Positions 51,423 to 59,020 of a stretch of 64,000 nucleotides of DNA are shown here, in pieces. Position numbers and translations under genes: made by a program. The notes below the pieces were generated by a model. The model was not told where the DNA came from. It did no database searches and saw nothing but the letters and a program-made list of their open reading frames with translations. Each line of letters starts with the position of its first letter. The first letter of the stretch is position 1. The stretch spans positions 62,001 to 126,000 of the forward strand of contig CAYXTP010000010.1 in NCBI GenBank assembly GCA_964467985.1. Direction: 5' to 3'. This DNA is from GCA-2720975 sp964467985. GTDB taxonomy: Bacteria; Planctomycetota; UBA1135; GCA-002686595.

Positions 51423-52529
51423 GTGTCGTCCACGCCGCTTTCCGTACTCGCCGTCGAACCCTGGCTTGGAGGGAGTCACGCGCAGTTTCTCGAGGCCTGG
51501 CAGCGACACAGCGACCACCATGTTGAGATCCTGGGGCTACCCGCGCGCCATTGGCAGTGGCGCATGGAGGCGGCGGCTTTCAGCTTGGCGTGCAGGGTGA
51601 AGGGGGGGGGCAGGGATCCGGATGTGATCGTGGCCTCGGATTACGTGGATGTGCCGCGCCTGCGGGGGTTTCTGCCCCCCCACCTGCGTGCCGTTCCTGT
51701 GCTGCTGTATCTGCATGAAAACCAGCTCACCTACCCCAACCAAGATTCCGGTACGGATCGCAACCACTACGGCTTCACGAACATTCTCTCGTGCCTGTCC
51801 GCGGATGCGATCGCCTTCAATTCGCACTTCCACAAAGAGGATTTTGGCGAGGCGGCCCGCGACCTTCTGCAAACTCTCCCCAGGCCGGTGCCCCGCGCTG
51901 AATTTGACTCCGCGCTTGAGAAGGCCCAGGTCATCTACCCGGGCATCGACCTGTCCAGCCTGCCACTGGGAACGGGCCCCCCCGCCAGCGCTCCCCTGCG
52001 GGTGGTCTGCAATCACCGCTGGGAATACGATAAGGATCCGGTGGGGTTCTTGGCCGCCGTGCTCGCGGCGCGCGCGACCGGGGCGGAGATCGAAGTGGTC
52101 ATGCTGGGAGACACCTTTGCATCTGTTCCCGTGGGCATGCAGGAGCGGCTGGACCAGCTGGGCAGCGCACTCCTGTGGTCGGGATTCGTGGAAGACCGAG
52201 CCGAGTACGCACGCACCCTGGGCGAGTGCGATCTGGTCGTCTCCTCCGCTCGGCACGAGTTCTACGGCATGGCCGTGCTCGAAGGTCTGGGCTGCGGCTG
52301 TTCTGCCCTGGCGCCCGCGCGGCTGGCCTATCCCGAACACCTTCCGAGCGCCTGTCTCTACGGGACGGAGGCCAATTTGCGGGACAGGCTGGTGGAAGCG
52401 GCAGCCCCGCCCGATCGCTGGCGAGATCCCGGCCTACGTGCAAGGTGCCGGGAACTCGTGCGGGAGCACGGTGCGCAGCACACGGCCAGGATGCTTGATG
52501 AAGTCTGCGGGGCCCTGACTTCTCGCTAA
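51423..52529 (+). CDS. DUF3524 glycosyltransferase, tRNA-queuosine mannosyltransferase family
   Basis: 368 residues from a GTG at 51423; no ATG is available before the first strand. The N terminus VLAVEPWLGGSHAQFL and LYLHENQLTYPNQ near 95 are diagnostic of the DUF3524 domain of the queuosine-tRNA mannosyltransferase family (animal GTDC1/QTMAN). The C-terminal half is a GT4-like domain: VCNHRWEYDKDP near 195, LLWSGFVEDRAEYA near 250, SARHEFYGMAVLE near 280 with the nucleotide-sugar Glu. In animals this family glycosylates queuosine in tRNA-Asp; whether the bacterial member does so is an inference. Neighbours give no support. Confidence 0.8.
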   Translation: MSSTPLSVLAVEPWLGGSHAQFLEAWQRHSDHHVEILGLPARHWQWRMEAAAFSLACRVKGGGRDPDVIVASDYVDVPRLRGFLPPHLRAVPVLLYLHENQLTYPNQDSGTDRNHYGFTNILSCLSADAIAFNSHFHKEDFGEAARDLLQTLPRPVPRAEFDSALEKAQVIYPGIDLSSLPLGTGPPASAPLRVVCNHRWEYDKDPVGFLAAVLAARATGAEIEVVMLGDTFASVPVGMQERLDQLGSALLWSGFVEDRAEYARTLGECDLVVSSARHEFYGMAVLEGLGCGCSALAPARLAYPEHLPSACLYGTEANLRDRLVEAAAPPDRWRDPGLRARCRELVREHGAQHTARMLDEVCGALTSR

Positions 52530-52543
52530 CGAGGGGTCCGGCA

Positions 52544-53836
52544 TCAGCGGATATCCACCCAGACTCGGACCTCTCCTTCCTCCGGGACCTCGATTTCTGT
52601 CCCCCCAACTGCGCCCGGCACCAGGGAGCGGACGAAGTAGTTGCCAGGCTGGATGCGGTCAAAGACGAAGTGGCCGTCTATGGCGACAGTTTGGTGAATC
52701 CGGGAGAGTCCGACTTCCGGCTCTCCTCCGGCCGGGGGCCACGGCCAAAGAGTCACGTGCGCGAACTCGGGAGTCCCGCTCTCAAAGCGCAGTTCGCCGA
52801 CCAGGGTAGCCTCGCCTTTGGGCCGCAGTTCCACAGTGGTGATTCCCTCGCCTTCGACTGTCACCTGGTAGGACAGGTAGTAACTGGCCTGGTCCCGGTC
52901 CAGAGTCCGCACCCAGATCACTTGATAGCCGCCCTCCTTCAGGCCCTCAAAGCTGAAACGGCCATCCTCATCCGTCGTCGCATCCCCGGGGTGCCGGCGC
53001 GCATTACCGTTCAGTGCGACTCCCAAGTGGATCCCTTCTCCGGCAAGCGGGATCCCAGCCCAGTCGAGCAATCGACCCTCTAGAGTGCCGCCGCGGGCCA
53101 GTTCGATCACCCGACTCACGCGCTCCGAAGGAACCACGTCGAAGGGGCCGTCAGTCCTGGGCACCCAGTCGGGGTGGTCGATCATCAACGATGTACGGCC
53201 GAAGGGCAGGCCCTCCAACTCGAAGACGCCGAACTCGTCGGTCAGTGCAGAGGGGCCGTCGTCCTCGCCCTCGCGCGGCTTGCGGGTGCGCGAGGTCCAG
53301 ATCGTCGCCCCGGGGATGGGAGCACGGTCATCGGCAGAAACCACCCGACCTTCGATGCGGGCGCTGGTCGAAAAGAGCGCGATCACTAGGGAGTCCGAGT
53401 CGGGGGCCTCCACCACAACAGCGCGGGCGTGGATGGAGGGCGTGTAGCCGGCCGCGCTGGCCTGGATCCCGATGACAGTACCAAGATCAAAGTCCTCACT
53501 GTCCGCGGTTGTCCAGTACCCGTCCGTGCCCGTGAACGGCATGCCCGGGCCGCGGACTGACCAACCGGCCCCATAGCCATACAGCTGCTCGTCGCCATCC
53601 TCCATCATGGGCTCGACGAAGCTGATCCGGAAGGAGGGGATCGGCTGTCCTGTGAGCCCATCGATGACACGGCCCGCGAGGGCCCCCGACTTCGCCAGCC
53701 GGACGAGCAGGTTCTCTCGGTCGAGCTCGCTGAAGTGTTCCTCGTGACGTGAGTATCCGTCCTTCATGAAGCCGAGCTTCACCCTGCCTGCGGGCAGGCC
53801 TGCGATGCGGAAGCGGCCATCGCTGTCGGCGCGCAC
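52544..53836 (-). CDS. Carboxypeptidase-regulatory-like repeat protein, C-terminal part of a broken sigma-factor fusion
   Basis: 430 residues from a GTG at 53836, in the same frame as the preceding sigma-fusion gene. The only barrier between them is a TAG at 53858-53860: reading through it gives a continuous domain (PIPWASVYFSDY, then RAHHVNAVRADSDGRFRIAGLP). The start therefore falls in the middle of a beta-sandwich domain, a strong sign that this is not an independent gene. It contains about four more CarboxypepD_reg-type units (GRVIDGLTGQPIPSFRISF; GRVVSADDRAPIPGATIW; GRLLDWAGIPLAGEGIHL). Likely a split or decayed gene, or a gene interrupted by a base error. Confidence 0.75.
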   Translation of the reverse strand: MRADSDGRFRIAGLPAGRVKLGFMKDGYSRHEEHFSELDRENLLVRLAKSGALAGRVIDGLTGQPIPSFRISFVEPMMEDGDEQLYGYGAGWSVRGPGMPFTGTDGYWTTADSEDFDLGTVIGIQASAAGYTPSIHARAVVVEAPDSDSLVIALFSTSARIEGRVVSADDRAPIPGATIWTSRTRKPREGEDDGPSALTDEFGVFELEGLPFGRTSLMIDHPDWVPRTDGPFDVVPSERVSRVIELARGGTLEGRLLDWAGIPLAGEGIHLGVALNGNARRHPGDATTDEDGRFSFEGLKEGGYQVIWVRTLDRDQASYYLSYQVTVEGEGITTVELRPKGEATLVGELRFESGTPEFAHVTLWPWPPAGGEPEVGLSRIHQTVAIDGHFVFDRIQPGNYFVRSLVPGAVGGTEIEVPEEGEVRVWVDIR

Positions 53837-53857
53837 CGCGTTTACGTGGTGGGCGCG

Positions 53858-55822
53858 CTAGTAGTCACTGAAGTAGACCGACGCCCAGGGGATGGGCCGG
53901 TTGGCATCGTCGATGACCTGCCCTCCCAACCAGTGCCCCGCGACCAGTCGGACGTCCAGCCCAGCCAGAACCTCTCCTGAAGGAGGCACGACCACAGGCT
54001 GCATGCTCGACCGGANNNNNNNNNNNNNNNNNNNNNNNNNNNNNNNNNNNNNNNNNNNNNNNNNNNNNNNNNNNNNNNNNNNNNNNNNNNNNNNNNNNNN
54101 NNNNNNNNNNNNNNNCCAGCCAGAACCTCTCCTGAAGGAGGCACGACCACAGGCTGCATGCTCGACCGGACTGCCGTCCTCCCCAAAGACATGCCCGCGC
54201 ATGGTCGCGCCGCGCTTCAGCACCCACTCCAGCTCGCCGGCCTCGATCTCCTCTGACGTGACCAATCTACCCTGACCGCAGAACGCCGTTCCGTCGGCGC
54301 GTAGCTGCGGGTCCTTCTTCTGCGGATCGAAGGACTCGAGCACGAAGCGGCCCGACTCGTCAGAAGTGGTCTTGACCTTTGTGGGCCAGATGCTGATCTC
54401 GGCTCCCAGGACTGGCGCACCGGCCTCGTCGATCACGCGACCGCGCAGGCTCGTGCCCGCGACCAACACGACATCCTGCACCTGGATTTCACCGGGTCCG
54501 GCGGGTATGGCGATGATGCGCTCGGGACGGTAGCCCGCCGCCACGACAATCGCCTGTGCCCTCTCCCGGTAGGAGGACACGCGCAGACGGTAGCGCCCCT
54601 CGTGGTCGGTGCGCGTCTCGGATTGGTCACCAATCACGTGCGCTCCGGCTACGGGCCCGCCTTCGGAGTCCAACACCCTGCCAATCGCGACCAGGTCCCA
54701 GGGCTGCAGCGAGATGAGCATGTCCTGGGGAGGACTGTCCCCCGATGGAACTGAGGTCCTTTTCGAACCGCCGCGGAATCCGGCCTGGTCGCTCACAATG
54801 ACAACGGTTGTCAAGCGATCGGGTCGCGGGAGTCCCCACTCAAACTCGCCCTGCGGCCCCGTCTTCAAGCGCTGCTCCTCGAGCAGCTCCCCGGCCGTCG
54901 AAGCGCCAGCGTACAGCCGGGCGATGAGGTTCGCGTCAGGCATTGCCTCCCGATAGCCCAAGGTCACCTGGCCCCGCACGACCCAGTCCCGTTCAACCGC
55001 AAGCGCGGGTTCCAGAGGTGATCTGCCCGCGCCGGCTGTCAGCCCAGCATCGAGACGCGAGATCTTTGCCACCGGTTCCTCGAGCGACGGTGGCCGCGAA
55101 CCTGAGTCCTCGTCCGGAATCGTCCCGTCGGAACGGACCATCCAGCTTCCTCCTACGATCAGGAGCAAGCCCACGACTAATGCGACCAACAGAACCTGTT
55201 GCTTCATGACAAACACTCCACCCAACGGGACTAGCGAGGAACCCGCCGTCGCGACGGGGCCGGCCGCCCACGGTGGGCTGCCAGCGAGGGGCGCGAGCAC
55301 TGCGAGCAAGTCCCGGGCCCTCCCCTCCCGGCCCGCGTCCAGCCGTCGGCGCAACTGTTCGATCCCCCGCGAAATGTGGCTGCGTACCGTGTTCACTGGG
55401 ATCCCCTCCGCGCGCGCAATCTCCCGCGGGGATCGGTTATCGAAGAAGCGCAGCATGATCGTCCGGCGATAGGGTTCCTCAAGGGACTCGATGGCCTCAA
55501 GAAGCAAGCGCAGCACCTCAATGCTGCCCGCGGTCTGAGCGGCACTGGGAAGACTCTCGCAGCGCGCCGCCGACCGCTCGCGACGCCGCCTGCGTGCGTC
55601 GGCGCGGCGCGTGGTCAGCGCCATTCGGCGCACGGCCCCGGCCAGCCACCCTCGCACCTTACGCGGCTCTTCACCGCCCGGACGCAGGACAGTCAGCCAT
55701 GCGTCCTGCACGGCATCCTCTGCATCGTGCTCCCCGTAGAGCAGTCCGCGCGCAAGGCGTGAGAGACGCCGCGTCTCCGCTTCAAGCGCTTCGGTGGTAA
55801 ATGTGTCGAGCTGATTAGGCAC
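53858..55822 (-). CDS. ECF sigma factor fused to membrane helix and carboxypeptidase-regulatory-like repeats (interrupted)
   Basis: Starts at a GTG (55822); no Shine-Dalgarno is seen. Residues 1-85 hold sigma region 2 (EHDAEDAVQDAWLTVL), residues 95-165 region 4 (LEEPYRRTIMLRFF, then SPREIARAEGIPVNTVRSHISRG). After a Gly/Ala-rich linker there is a single membrane helix (MKQQVLLVALVVGLLLIVGG, about 206-225), then carboxypeptidase-regulatory-like units (GRVLDSEGGPVAGAHVIG; GRVIDEAGAPVLGAEISI). A 100-N gap and an apparent one-base frameshift near 54166-54172 interrupt it; the piece left of the gap (53858-54015) ends at a TAG. If intact it would be about 1040 residues together with the next fragment. 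A cytoplasmic sigma domain tied to an exported sensor-like tail implies membrane-regulated transcription. Confidence 0.75.
   Translation of the reverse strand: MPNQLDTFTTEALEAETRRLSRLARGLLYGEHDAEDAVQDAWLTVLRPGGEEPRKVRGWLAGAVRRMALTTRRADARRRRRERSAARCESLPSAAQTAGSIEVLRLLLEAIESLEEPYRRTIMLRFFDNRSPREIARAEGIPVNTVRSHISRGIEQLRRRLDAGREGRARDLLAVLAPLAGSPPWAAGPVATAGSSLVPLGGVFVMKQQVLLVALVVGLLLIVGGSWMVRSDGTIPDEDSGSRPPSLEEPVAKISRLDAGLTAGAGRSPLEPALAVERDWVVRGQVTLGYREAMPDANLIARLYAGASTAGELLEEQRLKTGPQGEFEWGLPRPDRLTTVVIVSDQAGFRGGSKRTSVPSGDSPPQDMLISLQPWDLVAIGRVLDSEGGPVAGAHVIGDQSETRTDHEGRYRLRVSSYRERAQAIVVAAGYRPERIIAIPAGPGEIQVQDVVLVAGTSLRGRVIDEAGAPVLGAEISIWPTKVKTTSDESGRFVLESFDPQKKDPQLRADGTAFCGQGRLVTSEEIEAGELEWVLKRGATMRGHVFGEDGSPVEHAACGRASFRRGSGWXXXXXXXXXXXXXXXXXXXXXXXXXXXXXXXXXXRSSMQPVVVPPSGEVLAGLDVRLVAGHWLGGQVIDDANRPIPWASVYFSDY
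53961..54015. repeat. 55-bp direct duplicate, left copy, at assembly gap
   Basis: Identical over 55 nt to 54116-54170 on the other side of the N run. The equal length on both gap edges points to contig ends that share a 55-mer, not to a biological repeat. Confidence 0.85.
54016..54115. other. Assembly gap (100 N)
   Basis: Exactly 100 N between two identical 55-nt flanks. The true distance may be zero, with the flanks overlapping. Confidence 0.95.
54116..54170. repeat. 55-bp direct duplicate, right copy, at assembly gap
   Basis: Second copy of the 55-nt sequence at 53961-54015. In the upstream reading frame it translates to implausible sequence, whereas one frame over it gives RSSMQPVVVPPSGEVLAG, the expected domain. 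Confidence 0.85.
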
Positions 55823-55881
55823 GGGAACAACAACAGAGTGCCGCCCCGCCTGGAATCGATGCGGAGATTCCGCGTATTTGA

Positions 55882-55910
55882 TACGGAGCCGACACGCAGC
55901 CGGCTCCGTA
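55882..55910 (-). terminator. Terminator-like hairpin after the dehydrogenase gene
   Basis: TACGGAGCCG (55882-55891), 9-nt loop, CGGCTCCGTA (55901-55910): a perfect 10-bp stem just beyond the stop at 55913 of the minus-strand operon. It is followed on that strand by TCAAAT rather than a U run, so termination strength is uncertain. It also lies between two co-directional units. Confidence 0.55.
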
Positions 55911-55912
55911 CG

Positions 55913-56986
55913 TCAGCTAGCGCTGGCCGTCAACGACTTGAGCTCGGCGAGAACCATGTCGCCGACTTCACCGGTGGCGTGCATGCCCGTGCCCACGCCC
56001 TTCAGGCGGCCCGAGCACAGCAGGTTGGAAACGGCGTCTTCGATGGCCTTCTCGGACTCGGGTTCGCCCAGGTAGCCGAGCATCATCCCGGCCGTGAGGA
56101 TGGCGGCCACGGGTGAGGCCACGCCCTGGCCGGCGTACTTGGGGGCGGAACCGTGGATCGGTTCGAAGAGGCTCACGCGGCCGGGGTGGATGTTGCCGGA
56201 TGCCGCGATGCCCATGCCGCCCTGAACCATGGCTCCCAGGTCCGTGATGATGTCTCCAAATAGGTTGGGGGTCACGGCCACGTCGAACCACTCGGGGTTC
56301 TTGACCATCCACATGCAGGCAGCGTCGATGTAGGCGTGCTCGGTGGAGATGTCGGGGTACTCGAGGGCCACTTCGGCGAAGACGCGGGTCCATAGATCGT
56401 GGGCGCGCACGGCGTTCGCCTTGTCGATCAACGTCACGGTCTTCTTCTTGTTGCGCATGCGGGCTGCTTCAAAGGCGTAGCGGATCGCGCGCTCCACGCC
56501 GCCCCGGGTGTAGACCATGGTCTGAGTGGAGACCTCGTGGGATTGCCCCTTGTGAGCAAAACCATGCATGCCCGTGTAGGCGCCCTCAGTGTTCTCGCGG
56601 ACAATCAGCATGTCCACGTCATCAGGGCCCTTGCCCTTCAGGGGGCACAGGTCCTCGTAGAGCAGCTTGATCGGGCGCAGATTGATGTAGAGGTCCAAGT
56701 CGAAGCGGCACTTGGCGATGATCCCGTACTCGATCTTGCCCGCCTCCATACGCGGGTCACCAATCGCGCCCAGGTAGATGGCTCCCTGCTGCTTGACCTC
56801 TTCGAAGGCCGCGTCGGGGAAAATCTCGCCCGTGTCCAGGAAGTGCTGGCTACCGAAGGGGTACACCGTCTTGCGCAGAGAGAAACCAAAGATTTCCGCG
56901 GCCGCGTCGGCCACGCGCATGGCCTCGCTGGTCACTTCCGGGCCAATCCCGTCTCCGCCGATAATTGCAATGTCGTGTTGATTCAT
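55913..56986 (-). CDS. Isocitrate/isopropylmalate dehydrogenase family protein
   Basis: 357 residues, usual length. Family signatures: IIGGDGIGPEVTSEAM at the N terminus, substrate-binding Arg region LDLYINLRPIKLL near 99-111, VRENTEGAYTGMHG near 130, metal-binding Asp residues in NLFGDIITDLGAM, and FEPIHGSAPKYAGQGVASP near 275. The ENTEG block resembles NAD-dependent isocitrate, homoisocitrate or tartrate dehydrogenases more than typical LeuB. The gene starts 26 nt after the aconitase-like gene stop, so the two probably act in sequence: hydratase isomerisation, then oxidative decarboxylation. Substrate (isocitrate or 3-isopropylmalate) is unresolved. Confidence 0.88.
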   Translation of the reverse strand: MNQHDIAIIGGDGIGPEVTSEAMRVADAAAEIFGFSLRKTVYPFGSQHFLDTGEIFPDAAFEEVKQQGAIYLGAIGDPRMEAGKIEYGIIAKCRFDLDLYINLRPIKLLYEDLCPLKGKGPDDVDMLIVRENTEGAYTGMHGFAHKGQSHEVSTQTMVYTRGGVERAIRYAFEAARMRNKKKTVTLIDKANAVRAHDLWTRVFAEVALEYPDISTEHAYIDAACMWMVKNPEWFDVAVTPNLFGDIITDLGAMVQGGMGIAASGNIHPGRVSLFEPIHGSAPKYAGQGVASPVAAILTAGMMLGYLGEPESEKAIEDAVSNLLCSGRLKGVGTGMHATGEVGDMVLAELKSLTASAS

Positions 56987-57012
56987 GTCTAGGGATCAGG
57001 TGCGGGAGCGTC

Positions 57013-59013
57013 TCAGACGCTCGTCGGGGTACGGAACATTCCAGGGGTGTAGGCCACGATCTGGCCTCGAACTGCACTGGCGGCCACGGTCAGCGGCGAG
57101 CCCAGATACAGTCGACCGGGCCCACTGCGCCCGTTGAAATTGCGGTTGATGGCACTGATGGTGACCTGCTCGCGATCTTCGGACACACCCGGTCCGCAAC
57201 CGATGCAGGCGCCACAACCGGGGTCGATGACCTCTACTCCGGCGCGCTCGAATACGTCCAAGTAGCCCTTGCTGCGGGCATAGTCCGCGACCGTCTCGGA
57301 ACCGAATTGGATCAGCATGCGGGTCGAGGAAGCGACTTTCAGGCCTGCCTCGAGCGCCTCCGACAGCACCATGGCGTAGAAGTCCATGTCATGGTCTTTG
57401 CCAGCGGTGCAAGAACCGCCATAGGCGATGTCGATGGGCACGCCATCCAAGTCGCTGATCGCTTTGCCGTAGGTCGGGTCGCCCGGCTCGGCCACCATGG
57501 GCACGAGGGAGGAGAGGTCGATTCGATGCACGCCGCCTGCGTACTCGGCACCCTCGTCCGGAGCGACGAATTGAGCCGCGAAGGACTCGGCGGTTGTTCC
57601 GGGTCTGCGGGCTGCAAACCACTCGGCGGCAAGGTCGTCGCCGGCGCAGATGCCGGAACGGGCCGAGCACTCGGTGGCCATGTTGCACAGGGTCGCGCGT
57701 TCGTCCATCGAGAGGCAGGCCAGTCCGGGGCCACCGAACTCCATGACGCGGTCGAGGGTCTCCTCCCGTTTGGCGAAGGTGTCCAGGATATGCAGGATCA
57801 GGTCCTTGGCGGTCACGCCGGGTGCCAGCTCCCCCACCAGATCGAAACGAATGGACTCGGGCACATTCACGATGGTGAAGCCCGAGGAAATCAGACCCGC
57901 GTACTCGGTGGCACCCACGCCGTAGGTCAGGGCATTGCTGCCCCCGCCCATGCAGGTGTGGGAGTCGGTGGCCTGAATGAAATCGCCGGGATCCACGAAT
58001 TTCTCGCGCGCCACTTGGTGACAGATCCCTGGTGAAACCCCATCGCGGGCAGAGTAGTCGCGGACTCCGGTGTGCCGCTGGAACTCCCCTTGCAAGTCGC
58101 GCAGGGTCTGGATCTTGTCCGAGAACGGCGCCATGCGCGGCACGCCATCGGCGTAGAGCAGGTGATCCTCGAAGACGGCAAACTTGTCCGGGTTCGGCAC
58201 GCTGTAGTCGTCGCCGTACTCCTGACTCAAGAAGTAGTGCACCTGAGCCGTGGTGAACTCATGACTGTAGCCTCCGTCGACCTTGACTAGGCAGACATCG
58301 CCGGGCTGCACACAGGGATCTTCGTCGGATTGGGTCACGACCTTGGCCGCGATGATCTTCTCGGCCATGTTCATAGGCCGCGAGGGAGTCTGGAGTGCGG
58401 GCACGTCCACCTCGCCAGCGGCATGCATGGCTGCGAAGGGGAACAATCCGCCCGCTTCGACGATGGCAGCGCTGATGGGGTCGAGGTTGGCCGTGAACTC
58501 GTCGAGGGGAATTTCCTCTCCCGCCTGCAGCCGCCCGAACTGGTCGTGATCGCCCATCAACTGGCCTAGGTTCACGTTGTTCCTTGCGTGGATGGGCGCG
58601 AAGGATGAGGCGATGACCAGATGCACGCCCGACCAGCGTTCCGCCTGGGGAGCAGTCTCCCGACTGGAGCCCGTGCCCTTGCGTTGGCCGGAGACAATGA
58701 CCTCGAAACCCCCATCAAGGAGGGCGCGGGACTCGAATACGCGCTGACCCTCCTCGTCCAGGAGACCTGCATAGGCATCCAGTGCGATGTCCTCGGGCCG
58801 GTGCCGGAAACAGACCCAGGCGGGTGTCATGGTGTCCGTGTTGATGTCGTCGAGCAGATCTGCTGGGTCCACCGACTCCATGCGCAGATCCTCTTCGCCG
58901 CGCAACTGAGCCCGGATACGCCCCAGGTCCTTGGTCAGGAACAGGGCACGCTTCCCGGGAGTTAAGCGTACGACCTTGCGGCCATCGGCCGCTGTGTGAA
59001 TCAACGGGTTCAT
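57013..59013 (-). CDS. Aconitase-superfamily dehydratase with swivel domain first
   Basis: 666 residues. Residues about 50-200 are the swivel domain (DINTDTMTPAWVCF, then GQRKGTGSSRETAP, a substrate-binding SSR loop). Residues about 230-666 are the catalytic aconitase domain (ATDSHTCMGGGSNALTYGVG near 348). Cluster cysteines are Cys535 (YGGSCTAGK) and Cys600/Cys603 (DPGCGACIGCG), giving the three [4Fe-4S] ligands. The swivel-first order is like AcnB without its N-terminal HEAT domain, and opposite to AcnA; it also looks like a LeuD-LeuC fusion. With the dehydrogenase gene it forms an isomerase-dehydrogenase pair of the TCA cycle or leucine pathway. Confidence 0.88.
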   Translation of the reverse strand: MNPLIHTAADGRKVVRLTPGKRALFLTKDLGRIRAQLRGEEDLRMESVDPADLLDDINTDTMTPAWVCFRHRPEDIALDAYAGLLDEEGQRVFESRALLDGGFEVIVSGQRKGTGSSRETAPQAERWSGVHLVIASSFAPIHARNNVNLGQLMGDHDQFGRLQAGEEIPLDEFTANLDPISAAIVEAGGLFPFAAMHAAGEVDVPALQTPSRPMNMAEKIIAAKVVTQSDEDPCVQPGDVCLVKVDGGYSHEFTTAQVHYFLSQEYGDDYSVPNPDKFAVFEDHLLYADGVPRMAPFSDKIQTLRDLQGEFQRHTGVRDYSARDGVSPGICHQVAREKFVDPGDFIQATDSHTCMGGGSNALTYGVGATEYAGLISSGFTIVNVPESIRFDLVGELAPGVTAKDLILHILDTFAKREETLDRVMEFGGPGLACLSMDERATLCNMATECSARSGICAGDDLAAEWFAARRPGTTAESFAAQFVAPDEGAEYAGGVHRIDLSSLVPMVAEPGDPTYGKAISDLDGVPIDIAYGGSCTAGKDHDMDFYAMVLSEALEAGLKVASSTRMLIQFGSETVADYARSKGYLDVFERAGVEVIDPGCGACIGCGPGVSEDREQVTISAINRNFNGRSGPGRLYLGSPLTVAASAVRGQIVAYTPGMFRTPTSV

Positions 59014-59020
59014 GCTCGGC

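Noticed and set aside
53961..54170. 55-bp direct repeats as target-site duplication of a mobile element
   Set aside because: Far too long for a target duplication, and the repeats sit exactly at the edges of an N gap.
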